Below are positions 16,799 to 25,592 of a DNA stretch of 37,222 nt, piece by piece. The number at the start of each line of letters is the position of its first letter. The first letter of the stretch is position 1. A program made the translations under genes and the position numbers. The notes below the pieces were generated by a model that had not been told where the DNA came from, did not search any database, and worked only from the letters and a program-made list of their open reading frames with translations. Location of the stretch: NCBI GenBank assembly GCA_025774805.1, contig JALGZR010000024.1, positions 1 through 37,222 on the forward strand, given 5' to 3'. This stretch comes from a bacterium (GTDB lineage Bacteria; ARS69).

Positions 16799-16827
16799 TT
16801 GAAGTCACTGGCACTTTGTGATAGAGG
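16799..16827 (+). promoter_or_regulatory. candidate promoter for the secreted-protein gene
   Basis: TTGAAG (16799-16804), 17-nt spacer, TAGAGG (16822-16827) with an upstream TGTGA extension. The start site near 16834 gives a leader of about 225 nt. Confidence 0.4.
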
Positions 16828-17059
16828 TCACTCGGCCGTGGGAGTGGCCGACATCTTCCCCCCGCATTTCCTCTGCACCTCTTCCCCGGGGGTCCGTGCC
16901 GCCCCGGCTGCTGACGCATCTCTCGCCCGGCCATGGGGCCTTTGACGCGAAGGCCGGCGAGAGACGGGAGAAGAGATCCAGCACCTCTCCCGACCGATGT
17001 TGTCCTCAGGGCCCCCGGGACGTGCGTGCCTCCCTTCAGGGCCAGGAAGGAGTAAGCAA

Positions 17060-17773
17060 ATGAACAGGTCGACGGCAGGAATCATCCCGCTGATTCTACT
17101 GGTCGTGCCGGTCGGCGTCTTCGCGCAGGGGGGTCCCTGCCCGGACGGTCCGGGCGAAGATGAGTTTCCGAGCACCGTGGCGATTGTCTTCGATCTGGAT
17201 GTTCCCCCTCTCGGCCCGGGAATCGTCGTCGCCAGCGGGCCGATCACGGTGTCCCGCGGGTCCAGCGACGGTGGCGATCCCTGTGTCATCGAGACGGAGA
17301 TCATCGCGATGTCCTTGACCGGCACTTTCGACGCGGTGCCCGGGCCGAAGAACGTCACGATCACCCTGGACCCGGAGCCGAGCACCGGAACGATGACGTC
17401 CTCTCCGGGGCCGGCATTTCCCGTCATCAGTTGCTTCGACACCGTGTACGTTTCCGTCGTGGTCGAGGATGCGGAAGCTCCTGTCTCGCTCTCGGTCCCC
17501 GACATGTGTGCGATCCTGGGCGACGATAACCTGTGGAGTGGATCCCCGGAGCCGGACGACGACACGGTATACGAGAACCCATTCGGGGGTTACGAACTCC
17601 ACTTTCCGGTACCGACCCCGCCGGGGCCCGGCAACAAGTGTCCCTGCGAGCTCCCGAACGGCGCGATCGTTCACACGACTCCCCTCCTCTGCCAGCTGAT
17701 GGGAGGTGCATGCCTCCCCATTGCGACAGAGAAGGAGTCGTGGGGCCGGGTCAAGTCCGAATACCGGGAGTAG
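17060..17773 (+). CDS. secreted Cys-containing protein of unknown function
   Basis: 237 aa. AAGGAG eight nt upstream fixes the ATG at 17060. A clear signal peptide (IIPLILLVVPVGVFA) ends near residue 22 with QGGPCPDG following. The mature protein is acidic, beta-rich and Pro/Gly-rich, with Cys residues in pairs (GPCPDG, GDPCVIE, NKCPCELP, LLCQLMGGACLP), suggesting disulfides. I do not recognise a domain. An intrinsic-type hairpin follows 37 nt after the stop. It is divergent from the ASPIC/TPR gene; nothing else indicates partners. Confidence 0.75.
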   Translation: MNRSTAGIIPLILLVVPVGVFAQGGPCPDGPGEDEFPSTVAIVFDLDVPPLGPGIVVASGPITVSRGSSDGGDPCVIETEIIAMSLTGTFDAVPGPKNVTITLDPEPSTGTMTSSPGPAFPVISCFDTVYVSVVVEDAEAPVSLSVPDMCAILGDDNLWSGSPEPDDDTVYENPFGGYELHFPVPTPPGPGNKCPCELPNGAIVHTTPLLCQLMGGACLPIATEKESWGRVKSEYRE

Positions 17774-17810
17774 AGCCGGTACGCTGATCCGCCTGCTGAC
17801 GCAGGATTCT

Positions 17811-17838
17811 GGGCGGCTCCGGGCGGGGCCGCCCTTTC
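17811..17838 (+). terminator. terminator of the secreted-protein gene
   Basis: GGGCGGC (17811-17817) pairs with GCCGCCC (17829-17835), followed by TTTCTCG. Short T-run but correctly placed after the stop at 17773. Confidence 0.6.
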
Positions 17839-17919
17839 TCGTGAGCCGGGTGCGCATCACCACTTCAGCCTGCACCTCTCAACCGGCCCGCGATGACACC
17901 AGGCGCGGCTTTCGCCGTT

Positions 17920-17940
17920 GCCGCAGCAGAGACCGGTGAG
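17920..17940 (-). repeat. interspersed CTCACC-CTCTGCTGCG element, copy B
   Basis: On the minus strand it reads TCACCGGTCTCTGCTGCGGC (preceded by C), identical to copy A over 21 nt. It is preceded by GCATTT, as in the half copy near 9981, and followed by a CGGC-GAAA-GCCG hairpin. Confidence 0.7.
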
Positions 17941-18136
17941 AAATGCGGGAGGGGGCTCGAGCGCACCCGGGAGACCGTCTGGGAACTGCGTGAGCACCGA
18001 CGTCGCGAGAATGCCCGGCTCGAACGTCGCCGGCGGGGCCAGGATCCCCTGACCGAGAATCGCCGACGCGTGGTACCGGACCGTCACGACCGAGGCCCTA
18101 CCATGGCCGCCGGCGCGGGCCACCTGCCCGTCCCGC

Positions 18137-19423
18137 TCAGGGCAGGAACTGCCGCGGGTTCGCGAGCTTTCTCGGCAGGTACTCGTCGATCACGTAGTTC
18201 AGCCCGTGCTTCGCGAGCGCCTGCTGCTCCACCCGTACGCCCAGCTTCACGATCTGCTTCAGCGCCTCCTGCCACGGTTTGTGGTGCCGGATGAACGGGT
18301 CGTTCTTCAGCGCGTCCTTGGCCCGCTTCACGTCCACGTCTTTGAGGGGGTGCGTGGGCAGCTCGTAGTCGGAGATGTCCTGGGGCGTGACGCCGAGAAA
18401 CTTTGCCTGCGGAACACAAAAGAACTCGTTCAGGTGCGCGGCGTTGCCGCTGCCGACCTTCAGTGTGCGGTAGATGTTCGAGTACCCGTAGGGGTCGCCG
18501 TCGACGAAGACGTATACGGGCAGGGTGCAGTCGTCGGCGAGGCGGCGGATGAAGCGGCGACAAGCGCGGGTGGGCACGCCGCCCAGAGAGATCAGGATGC
18601 ACTGCGCCGACCGCCAGTAGGCGTGCTTGACGAGCCGCTGGAACATGCCGGCGGTCTCGATCGCCAGCACGAACTTCGCCCGGGTCCGAAACCGGAGAGC
18701 CTCCACTGAGATGGGGATGGAGTACGCGCCGGAGCCGAAGCGCGTGCAGTCGATCTCCAGCTCTTCGCCGGTCTCGCGGTCGTGGTCCACAACGACGAGC
18801 TCGCCGGCGACATCGCCGCCTTTCTCCTCCGGGATGAATCCGAGCTGCTCCCGGTTCACGCCGAAGAGCGCCTCCACATCCTCCATGACGGCGTCGCTCT
18901 CGGGTTGCTCGTTGAAGCGACAGTCGTCCCAGTTCTTGCTGACGTAGTACGCTTCCCGCTTCGTAGCGATGTCGTCCGCCTCCACGAGCTCCTTGGAAAA
19001 GGACATCATCCGAAGGGTCTGCGCGAACGTCTTGACGGTGCCGACAGTGAGTGTGCGTTCCTTCGTCTTCCCCTTGATGCGGAAGTAGCCCTCCCGTGGG
19101 TGGTATACGACGTTCGCCAGCGACCGCAGGGGGAAGCGGAGCGAAGGCGTGCGTTTCTTCAGAATGCGATCCCGGACCCCGGTGGCCTCGGAGCGGATCC
19201 GGTTCACGATCTTCGTGGGGCTCACGACCGCGGCCCTTTCCGGGCTCGGCTTCGCAGCCCCTCTCGCGGAGCCGGACCGGGACCTCGGCTCGCCCTTGGC
19301 CTTCGCCTTGCCCTTCGTCTTCACGTTTCCCCTGGAACCGGCCCTGCCCTTCGCGCCGGGTCGCGCTCTCGGGCCGGCCTTCGACTTCGATTTCGCCGCG
19401 CTCCGCGTCCGTTTCGGTGGCAT
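18137..19423 (-). CDS. top6A: DNA topoisomerase VI subunit A
   Basis: 428 aa. Residues 1-60 are a Lys/Arg/Ala/Gly-rich tail absent from archaeal Top6A. The winged-helix/CAP domain carries TKREAYYVSKNW with the catalytic Tyr at 159/160. The Toprim domain shows AIETAGMFQRL (Glu256) and VFVDGDPYGYSNIYRTLK (Asp308, Asp310), which bind Mg2+. With subunit B it makes the type IIB enzyme that cleaves duplex DNA with 2-nt overhangs and relaxes or decatenates DNA using ATP. The ATG at 19421-19423 follows GGAGGAACGG, 17 nt after the top6B stop, so the two are one operon. Spo11-like single proteins lack an adjacent B subunit; this pair has it. Confidence 0.93.
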   Translation of the reverse strand: MPPKRTRSAAKSKSKAGPRARPGAKGRAGSRGNVKTKGKAKAKGEPRSRSGSARGAAKPSPERAAVVSPTKIVNRIRSEATGVRDRILKKRTPSLRFPLRSLANVVYHPREGYFRIKGKTKERTLTVGTVKTFAQTLRMMSFSKELVEADDIATKREAYYVSKNWDDCRFNEQPESDAVMEDVEALFGVNREQLGFIPEEKGGDVAGELVVVDHDRETGEELEIDCTRFGSGAYSIPISVEALRFRTRAKFVLAIETAGMFQRLVKHAYWRSAQCILISLGGVPTRACRRFIRRLADDCTLPVYVFVDGDPYGYSNIYRTLKVGSGNAAHLNEFFCVPQAKFLGVTPQDISDYELPTHPLKDVDVKRAKDALKNDPFIRHHKPWQEALKQIVKLGVRVEQQALAKHGLNYVIDEYLPRKLANPRQFLP

Positions 19424-19440
19424 CCGTTCCTCCCGCCGAA

Positions 19441-21177
19441 TCACATCTTCCGGCTGCGCTCGAGCGTGCCGGTCAGCGTGGTGACGATCTTCCGTTCCTC
19501 CCGCTCCGAAAACCCGAGGATCTCCTGCAGCGCGATGCCGATGTGCGGGATGTACTTCTCGATGTAGGCGCGCTTGCGCGCCGCGTCTCGCTCCCGGTGC
19601 CCCCGCCGAACGAAGCGACCGAGCCGGCGCCCCACGTCCTGCAGCCCGAGCCGGAGCTCCCTGATGATCTCGTCGTAGCCGGCGACGGCCTCCTTGCTCT
19701 CGCTCGTGAACGGAACCCACACGCTCGCGATGTGCACCAGCAGCGTCAGGGGCCCGGCCGGAAGGGCGCCTCGGCCCTGCGCGAGCCCGTACGCGCGCCA
19801 GTTCGTCGACAGAACGGACTTCGTGATCGCGCAGGCCCCCCGTTGGTACTGGAGCGGCACGCGGTTCGCGAACCGGAGGACGGACGCGAGCTCGTCCGCG
19901 GGCTGCTCGCCGCCGAACGCCAGCCCCACCTCCACCTGGAAGGGGTTGCCGCGGTAGACGGACGGCGCGCGCGTGACCGCCGTCACGAATTCGCAGGAAA
20001 TCTGCTCCTCCAGGCTCGCGGTCAGCCGCTCGGCACCGATCGGGGAGAGGCAGTTCATGGGCGGCGCGGGGACCCTCGTCTCGCGGATCGCCGCGATGAG
20101 CCGCTCCGCCGCCTCCGTCGTGATCCGCTTGGGCGACATTTTCCCGTTCATCCCGGCGCCCTCCACGATCGCGGTCGCCGCCTTCGGCCCGACCCGGCTG
20201 AACTCCTCCCGGAAGAAGGCGCGCAGCTGGCGACACCGCGTGTCCTTCGCCATGCGCATCAGCGTGCCCACCTCCACGCCGTACGGGTGCGGCTTGATCT
20301 CCAGCGCCGGTTCGGGCAGCGCAGTGGTCGTGCGCTCCCAGGTGGTCTCCTCGCCTTTGGGGCCGCGGTACGTCAGCTTCACGTGCGGGTTCGCGAGCGC
20401 CGTCTGGCCAAGGTACGCCTCAGGACCGTGGCGGCCTCCCTTGTGCACCCCCTCCAGCTCGATCCCGACTCGCGTGCCGTGCGCTTTCTCCTTCCAGTCC
20501 ACCTCGGTGTCCTTTCGGATGACCGGCTCGTTCTTTGCCGTGTCGATGACGAGCTCGAAGCGGTGGGCCGGCTTGCGAACTCCGGTCCGGCTCTCGATGA
20601 CGATCGGCTTGCCGGTCGTGAGCTGCCCGTACATGCCTGCGGCCGAGATCCCGATGCCCTGTTGCCCGCGGCTCTGGCGCAGGCGATGGAACTTCGAGCC
20701 GTAGAGCAGCTTCCCGAAGATGCGCGGGATCTGGGCCCGTACGATGCCCGGGCCGTTGTCCTCGACGATCACGCGGAATCGGTTTTCGGCAACGGTCACG
20801 ATCTCGACGCGCAATTCCGGCAGCAGCTCCGCCTCTTCGCAGGCGTCGAGCGAGTTGTCGACGGCCTCCTTGACCGTCGTGAGCAGCGCCTTGGTCGGAC
20901 TGTCGAAGCCGAGCAGGTGGCGGTTCTTCGTGAAGAACTCGCTGACCGAGATCTCTCGCTGCTGCCTGGCCATGGAGCGCGCGTCGGCCCGCGCGGGACG
21001 GGTCCGGACGCGGGGAGCGGTGGGCGCCCGCTTCGTCGCCCGTTTCGCGGCGGGCCGGGCCGTGGTCTTCGCCTTGCGCTTCGCGGCCGTCCTCCCCGCC
21101 GGCTTCTCGGTGGAGGGCTTCCGCTTCGCCTTGGGCTTCGCCGCTCGCTTCGCGGCCCGCCTTCTCGTCTTCCTCAT
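19441..21177 (-). CDS. top6B: DNA topoisomerase VI subunit B
   Basis: 578 aa. The GHKL ATPase starts around residue 75: [21 protein letters not shown]-box [13 protein letters not shown] (Glu104, Asn108), VEDNGPGI (140-145) and [16 protein letters not shown] (171-186). The H2TH and transducer regions follow ([32 protein letters not shown]). Residues 1-68 are a histone-H1-like stretch of Lys, Arg, Ala and Pro. The conserved domain could start at Met69, but that ATG has no ribosome-binding site, while the ATG at 21177 lies 20 nt after a predicted transcription start with GGAAG in between. The subunit binds ATP, dimerises and drives strand passage with Top6A. Confidence 0.93.
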   Translation of the reverse strand: MRKTRRRAAKRAAKPKAKRKPSTEKPAGRTAAKRKAKTTARPAAKRATKRAPTAPRVRTRPARADARSMARQQREISVSEFFTKNRHLLGFDSPTKALLTTVKEAVDNSLDACEEAELLPELRVEIVTVAENRFRVIVEDNGPGIVRAQIPRIFGKLLYGSKFHRLRQSRGQQGIGISAAGMYGQLTTGKPIVIESRTGVRKPAHRFELVIDTAKNEPVIRKDTEVDWKEKAHGTRVGIELEGVHKGGRHGPEAYLGQTALANPHVKLTYRGPKGEETTWERTTTALPEPALEIKPHPYGVEVGTLMRMAKDTRCRQLRAFFREEFSRVGPKAATAIVEGAGMNGKMSPKRITTEAAERLIAAIRETRVPAPPMNCLSPIGAERLTASLEEQISCEFVTAVTRAPSVYRGNPFQVEVGLAFGGEQPADELASVLRFANRVPLQYQRGACAITKSVLSTNWRAYGLAQGRGALPAGPLTLLVHIASVWVPFTSESKEAVAGYDEIIRELRLGLQDVGRRLGRFVRRGHRERDAARKRAYIEKYIPHIGIALQEILGFSEREERKIVTTLTGTLERSRKM

Positions 21178-21203
21178 CGTCACCCCGCTTCCGGAAAGTC
21201 GGC

Positions 21204-21232
21204 ATGCTAGCCGCTGCATCCCTCGATGTCAC
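21204..21232 (-). promoter_or_regulatory. promoter for the top6BA operon
   Basis: Minus strand GTGACA (21227-21232), 17-nt spacer, TAGCAT (21204-21209). The start near 21197 leaves a 20-nt leader, just enough for the ribosome-binding site of top6B. Confidence 0.6.
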
Positions 21233-21302
21233 GCCCGGGCTGACGCTCCCCCGTCCTCACCCACCCTTCGAACCTCCTCTCTGCGGAGGAGACCCATCTT
21301 CC

Positions 21303-21331
21303 TTGTCCTCCCCGATCCGGTCCGCTACACT
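21303..21331 (+). promoter_or_regulatory. promoter for the metalloprotease gene
   Basis: TTGTCC (21303-21308), 17-nt spacer, TACACT (21326-21331). Start near 21338, about 68 nt before the ATG at 21406. It diverges from the top6 promoter 70 bp away. Confidence 0.6.
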
Positions 21332-21405
21332 CGATACCGGTTTTCCTCGGCCGCGCCGTTCCGTCCGCGTCGTTCCGTCGTCGAACTCACCCTGGAGTGC
21401 CGCTC

Positions 21406-23250
21406 ATGAAGTCCCCCAACTCGCTCTCGACACTTTGGTCGCCCGGTCTCTTCGCCATTCTCGCCGGTGGGCTCCTGGTCTCGGCCGTCGCCCCCGCCGC
21501 CGATCACCACGCCGCCCCGACCGAGGCCGTGAGGATCCAGCCGGTGCTGAAGGCCGATCTCGAGGCGGGTCGCCTCACCCACGAGAACTACCTGCTGCAG
21601 ACCTTCCGGCTCGCCTTCGCCCCCGAGAAGGCCGACCCGACCTACACCGCCGTCGCCTATCTCCTGGAGCCGTGCCTCACCCCCTGGATCGCCGAGTTCG
21701 GAAGCACCCGCGAGTCGCTGGGCGCGGCCGCCGTCGCCGAGATCGAGGCCTACCTGCTCCCCGACCGGTCGATGCTCCTGACCTCGACCTACGTCAGCCC
21801 GTCGGGCATTTTCGAGCTCCACTACGAGACGGCGGGGGTGGACGCGGTTCCCCTCGAGGACGTCGATCCGGCCAACGGGATCCCCGACTTCGTCGAACGG
21901 TGCGGAGAGTACTTCGACACATCCTGGCAGGTCGTGATTACCGATCTCGGCTTCGCCGCCCCGCTGATGCCGGCCGACGGCACGTACGACGTCTTCTTCG
22001 TGGCACTCTCGCCGGGCCTCTTCGGCTACACGGCACAGATCGGCGTGGGGCGCACCGAGATCACGATCGACAACAACTTCACCGGGCCCGGGCACGTTCC
22101 GAGCCCCGATCCGGACGGCGCCCAGCTCGGCAGGGCGAAGGGCGTGATCGCGCACGAGTTCAAGCACGCGAGCCAGTGGAGGCAAAGCTCGTGGACCGAA
22201 GGCACCTGGAACGAGCTCGACTCGAACTGGGTGATGGACGTCGTCTTCGACCCCTCGGACATCTATCACGCGTGGCTCGGCCCCCCGTACCCCAGCCAGC
22301 TCAACTCCCCGCGGACCCGGCTCGACAACAACAACTCGGCCGGCAACTACGAGGACCTCCTCTGGGAGACCTACATGGGTGAGCGCTTCGGCGTGCAGTG
22401 CGTCGTCGACTTCGGAGCCCGCCGCGGATCCGCCGGCGGGGAGACCGTGAAAAAGTCCTACCAGGAGACGCTGGCGCTGTACGGCTCGGAATGGGACGTG
22501 GCCTATCCCGAGTACATGGAGTGGTGCTGGTTCACGGGGTCGCGGTCGATCGCCGGCTTCGGCTTCGAGGAAGCTTCCGACATGATGCGGATGAACCTCT
22601 ACCAGAGCACGATCAGCACCTATCCGTTCAGCACGACCACGTCCGTCAACCAGCTCGCCGCCCACCACCGGCGGTTCAACCCGGGCACTTCGACCGGAAA
22701 CCTCCGGATCCTCTTCGACGGCGACGACGCGCACGAGAACTTCACGGTTTCGGTCCTGGCGGTCGAGCCGGACAACACCATCACGATCGTCCAGCCAACC
22801 CTCGACGCGAACAACGATTTCGACTACACGATGCCGTTCGCGATCCAGAACCTCACGTACGCGGGGGTCATCGTCACGAACTCGAAGCGTGCGGGCGGGA
22901 ACCAGATCTACTCGCTCGACGTCGAGCTCTCCGGCTCGGGCCTCGACGCGCCGGTGGTGGCCGCGCCGACACCCGCCCTCTCGCTCTCGTCCGCGACGCC
23001 GAACCCGTTCCGCGGCGCGACGCGCATCGCGTTCTCGCTGCCGACCGCGGGCCACATGCGCATCGACGTGCACGACGTGCGGAGCCGGCAGGTCCGTCGC
23101 CTGGTTGACGACACGGTTCCGGCCGGACCGGGCGATGTGGTTTGGGGCGGCGACGACGACGCCGGCCGCGCCCTTCCCGCCGGCGTGTACTGGGTCCGGC
23201 TCGTCACGGCGGAGGGCTCCGTCAACAAGAAGGTGACCATGCTCCGCTGA
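21406..23250 (+). CDS. secreted putative metalloprotease with C-terminal FlgD-Ig/T9SS-like tail
   Basis: 614 aa from the ATG at 21406 (TGGAG upstream). A signal peptide covers about residues 1-32 (LFAILAGGLLVSAVAPAADH). Residues 248-256 read IAHEFKHAS, a zincin HExxH motif (His250, Glu251, His254), followed by TEGTWNELDSNWVMDVVFDP, which supplies acidic candidates for the third ligand; this matches the MXAN_6640-type putative metalloproteases. The last ~85 residues are a beta-sandwich tail starting SATPNPFRGATRIAFSLPTA and ending GVYWVRLVTAEGSVNKKVTM, which is the FlgD-Ig/type IX sorting pattern. The protein is presumably exported and anchored or released at the cell surface. Substrate unknown. 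Confidence 0.85.
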   Translation: MKSPNSLSTLWSPGLFAILAGGLLVSAVAPAADHHAAPTEAVRIQPVLKADLEAGRLTHENYLLQTFRLAFAPEKADPTYTAVAYLLEPCLTPWIAEFGSTRESLGAAAVAEIEAYLLPDRSMLLTSTYVSPSGIFELHYETAGVDAVPLEDVDPANGIPDFVERCGEYFDTSWQVVITDLGFAAPLMPADGTYDVFFVALSPGLFGYTAQIGVGRTEITIDNNFTGPGHVPSPDPDGAQLGRAKGVIAHEFKHASQWRQSSWTEGTWNELDSNWVMDVVFDPSDIYHAWLGPPYPSQLNSPRTRLDNNNSAGNYEDLLWETYMGERFGVQCVVDFGARRGSAGGETVKKSYQETLALYGSEWDVAYPEYMEWCWFTGSRSIAGFGFEEASDMMRMNLYQSTISTYPFSTTTSVNQLAAHHRRFNPGTSTGNLRILFDGDDAHENFTVSVLAVEPDNTITIVQPTLDANNDFDYTMPFAIQNLTYAGVIVTNSKRAGGNQIYSLDVELSGSGLDAPVVAAPTPALSLSSATPNPFRGATRIAFSLPTAGHMRIDVHDVRSRQVRRLVDDTVPAGPGDVVWGGDDDAGRALPAGVYWVRLVTAEGSVNKKVTMLR

Positions 23251-23280
23251 CAGGGAACGGCTGAGGAAGGACCAGGGAGC

Positions 23281-23297
23281 GGGGGGATTGTCCCCCC
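23281..23297. terminator. hairpin between metalloprotease and pyrE ends
   Basis: GGGGGGA-TTG-TCCCCCC, a 7-bp stem, 30 nt after the plus-strand stop and 53 nt past the pyrE stop on the other strand. No T-run; possibly bidirectional. Confidence 0.5.
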
Positions 23298-23309
23298 CTC
23301 CCGCGTTCC

Positions 23310-23330
23310 GTCGCAGCAGAGCGTGGTGAG
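23310..23330 (-). repeat. interspersed CTCACC-CTCTGCTGCG element, copy D
   Basis: Minus strand CTCACCACGCTCTGCTGCGAC, four differences from copies A and B, begins 20 nt after the pyrE stop. A short GCG-ACGGAA-CGC stem-loop follows. Confidence 0.6.
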
Positions 23331-23350
23331 ATCTCCAGGCCGGCTTCGCC

Positions 23351-23938
23351 TCAAACCGCTTTCGCGGCTCCCTCCCGACTTCCCGGCTTCTCCACCGGCC
23401 GGCCCTCGGCACAGTCGGGGCACTTCTCGGGAGACAGGGCGTCCACCGCCAGGCTCAGGAGCGGGTGGAACGGGACCCTGAAGTCCACCTCGCCCGCGCT
23501 CCGGTCCACGATCGCTCCGACACCGACCACGTCGCCTCCCGCTTCGATCAGGGCGTCGATCGTCTCGCGAGTCGATTTGCCGGTCGTCACGACGTCTTCC
23601 ACGACGACGACACGCTCGTCCGGTCGAAGCGTGAAACCGCGACGCAGCATCATCACGCCCTTTTTGCGCTCCGTGAAGAGACCGCGCACGTCGAGCTCGC
23701 GGGCGACCTCCCACGCGATGATGAGCCCTCCGAGCGCGGGTCCCACGACGACCTCGGGACGCAGCGGTGCCAGCGTCCGGGCCAGCGATCGTCCGAGAAT
23801 CTCCGCCCGATCGGGGTGCTGCAGCACCAGCGCCGACTGGAAGTACACCCCCGAGTGGAGGCCCGAGGAGAGCTGGAAGTGCCCACGCCGGAGCGCCCCC
23901 GTCTCCTGAAACAGCTTGAGCAGCGCCTCTTCTCTCAC
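23351..23938 (-). CDS. pyrE: orotate phosphoribosyltransferase
   Basis: 195 aa, normal length. The PRPP-binding motif is VVVVEDVVTTGKST (111-123 region). The orotate/PRPP loop RKKGVMMLRRGFTL (91-104) and the N-terminal GHFQLSSGLHSGVYFQ (19-34) are standard. It joins orotate to PRPP to give OMP. GTG start overlaps the pyrF stop as GTGA. The last ~35 residues carry a CPDC pair (KCPDCAEGRP) not typical of PyrE and of unknown meaning. Last gene of the pyr operon; the stop is followed by interspersed element copy D. Confidence 0.95.
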   Translation of the reverse strand: MREEALLKLFQETGALRRGHFQLSSGLHSGVYFQSALVLQHPDRAEILGRSLARTLAPLRPEVVVGPALGGLIIAWEVARELDVRGLFTERKKGVMMLRRGFTLRPDERVVVVEDVVTTGKSTRETIDALIEAGGDVVGVGAIVDRSAGEVDFRVPFHPLLSLAVDALSPEKCPDCAEGRPVEKPGSREGAAKAV

Positions 23939-24660
23939 GACACCATCTCCTCGAGAGCTCTCTGAATGGAACGCAGGGCGGCCGCGGGATCCGGGGCCGC
24001 CCTCACGCCCCGCCCGACCACCAGGATGTCCGCACCGCTCTGCACGGCCTCCTCGACCGACACGACTCTCGTCTGGTCGGGGGACTCCGTACCGGGCACG
24101 CGAATCCCCGGAGTCGCGATGATCGACTCGGGGCCTCCCACCTCCCGGAGGACGGCGGCCTCCCGAGCCGACCCGACCAGACCGTGCGCCCCCGCACCGG
24201 AGGCGAGCGACGCGAGCCGCCGCACCGCGGACTCCACCGACTCCTCGGCCGGGGAGGGGCCCGCCCTCCAGTCGTCGATACCGAGGCTGGTCAGCACCGT
24301 CACCGCCAGAACCTTCGTCGTGCCGCCGTGGCGCTCGACCGCGCCGACGGCCGCCTCGACCATTGGGGCACCGCCCGACGCGTGTACGGTGAGGTAGTCG
24401 ACCCCCTCGACGGTCGCCTTTTCGACGGCCTTGCCGACGACGCTCGGGATGTCGTGGAACTTGAGATCGAGGAAGACCTTCGTCCCGCTCTTCTTCAGCT
24501 CCGAGACCAGGCCCATTCCCTCTCGGACGAAGAGGGCCGATCCGACTTTCGCCAGGCCGAGGGCCGGTCCGAGCCGCTCGCGCAGCTTCCGCGCCTCGGC
24601 TCCTGTCTCCACGTCGAGGGCGACGGCCACCCGCTCGGTGGGGGTCATGATCGGGCTCAC
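23935..24660 (-). CDS. pyrF: orotidine 5'-phosphate decarboxylase
   Basis: 241 aa. The catalytic DxKxxD set is in FLDLKFHDIP (Asp65, Lys67, Asp70). VALDVETGAEA near the start, KVGSALF, and ATPGIRVP...ADILVVGRGV (phosphate-gripper loop) complete the TIM barrel. It decarboxylates OMP to UMP. The GTG at 24658-24660 overlaps the pyrD stop (GTGA) and sits 10 nt after GGAGG; an ATG four codons later is less well placed. Translationally coupled to pyrD and pyrE. Confidence 0.95.
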   Translation of the reverse strand: MSPIMTPTERVAVALDVETGAEARKLRERLGPALGLAKVGSALFVREGMGLVSELKKSGTKVFLDLKFHDIPSVVGKAVEKATVEGVDYLTVHASGGAPMVEAAVGAVERHGGTTKVLAVTVLTSLGIDDWRAGPSPAEESVESAVRRLASLASGAGAHGLVGSAREAAVLREVGGPESIIATPGIRVPGTESPDQTRVVSVEEAVQSGADILVVGRGVRAAPDPAAALRSIQRALEEMVS

Positions 24661-25592
24661 GCGTGCACTCCCTCCAGGATCAAGTCACCGCTCTCGAGGG
24701 CTCCGATCACCCCCGTGATCGACTCGTGCCCGTGTCGGACGCAGTACTCGTTCAAGCCGGCGATCATCTCGATCGGGGCGACGGGATCGCTGAACAGCGC
24801 CGTCCCGACCTGCACCGCCGTAGCGCCGACGAGCAGGAACTCGACGACGTCCGACCAGGTGGAGATGCCGCCGATGCCGATCACGGGCAGGCTCGTCGTC
24901 CGGCAGACCCGGTAGGTCATCGCCAGCGCCACCGGCCGGATCGCCGGACCCGAGAGCCCACCCATCCCCATGGCGAGCTTCGGGCGCCGCCGCTCGACGT
25001 CGATCGCCATGCCCAGCAGCGTGTTGATGAGCGACAATCCGTCGGCCCCTCCCGCCTCCGCGCCCCGCGCGATGGGGACGGGATCGGTGTTCGGGGTCAG
25101 CTTCGCGATGAGGAAGGCGGAGGTCTCTCTCCGGCAGCCCCGCAGAATCGACTCCACGACCCTCGGATCCGTGCCGAACGTCCTGCCTCCCTCCTTCACG
25201 TTCGGGCAGGAGAGATTGATCTCGATCGCGCGGACTCCCCCCGCTCTCTCCGCCTTCGCGCACATCTCGGCGTACTCCTCGGCGGCGCTCGCGGCGATCG
25301 ACAGGATCGGCACGCAGGGTTTCTCGAGAACGGCGGGCCACTCGCGCTCCAGGAAGTGATCGATTCCGGAGTTCTCCAGTCCGATCGAGTTGAGCATTCC
25401 GCAGGGGGTCTCGGCGACCCGGGGATGAGGATTCCCGCGACGGGGTCGAGGGGTGACGCTCTTCGTGACGAAACCGCCGATCACCGAGTTGTCGAAGAAC
25501 GCGGAGTAGTCGTCGCCGTAGCCGTAGGCGCCGCTCGCCACCAGGACGGGATTGCGCAGGACGATATCGCCGAGCTTCACCTCGAGACTCAT
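24657..25592 (-). CDS. pyrD: dihydroorotate dehydrogenase, class 1B catalytic subunit
   Basis: 311 aa. FMN-binding barrel with FVTKSVTPRP (41-50), GMLNSIGLEN (65-74) and the catalytic Cys129 in EINLSCPNVKEGG. Cys rather than Ser, together with the adjacent pyrK, marks class 1B, which passes electrons from dihydroorotate to NAD+ through the PyrK FAD and [2Fe-2S]. GGLSGPAIRPVALAMTYRV and IGIGGISTWSDVVEFLLVGA complete the FMN-phosphate site. Start overlaps the pyrK stop as ATGA. The soluble NAD-linked enzyme does not depend on quinones. Confidence 0.95.
   Translation of the reverse strand: MSLEVKLGDIVLRNPVLVASGAYGYGDDYSAFFDNSVIGGFVTKSVTPRPRRGNPHPRVAETPCGMLNSIGLENSGIDHFLEREWPAVLEKPCVPILSIAASAAEEYAEMCAKAERAGGVRAIEINLSCPNVKEGGRTFGTDPRVVESILRGCRRETSAFLIAKLTPNTDPVPIARGAEAGGADGLSLINTLLGMAIDVERRRPKLAMGMGGLSGPAIRPVALAMTYRVCRTTSLPVIGIGGISTWSDVVEFLLVGATAVQVGTALFSDPVAPIEMIAGLNEYCVRHGHESITGVIGALESGDLILEGVHA

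Larger units (their letters stand above)
16571..17059. other. divergent intergenic region with AT-rich core
   Basis: 489 bp between the ASPIC/TPR gene and the secreted-protein gene. The stretch 16745-16780 is markedly A+T-rich against the surrounding G+C-rich DNA and carries direct repeats. A plus-strand promoter candidate lies at 16799-16827. The remaining leader up to the ATG at 17060 is about 225 nt with no supported ORF. Confidence 0.5.
17774..18136. other. convergent intergenic region
   Basis: 363 bp between the secreted-protein gene and the end of topoisomerase VI subunit A. It contains the terminator at 17811-17838 and interspersed element copy B at 17920-17940. A minus-strand frame (17857-18123) crosses the element but has no ribosome-binding site or recognisable product. 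Confidence 0.5.

Noticed and set aside
16838-16890. Another copy of the CTCACC element (GCATTTCCTCTGCACC)
   Set aside because: The resemblance is limited to short C/T-rich words and the core order is not preserved.
17857-18123. 88-aa minus-strand ORF containing element copy B (reads ...LTGLCCG...)
   Set aside because: No ribosome-binding site or domain; the element's other copies lack shared start codons or flanking protein similarity, so conservation looks nucleic rather than coding.
18137-21177. Topo VI pair as a mobile defence module or Spo11-type system
   Set aside because: Both subunits are full length with standard motifs, and there is no nuclease, integrase or other defence gene nearby.
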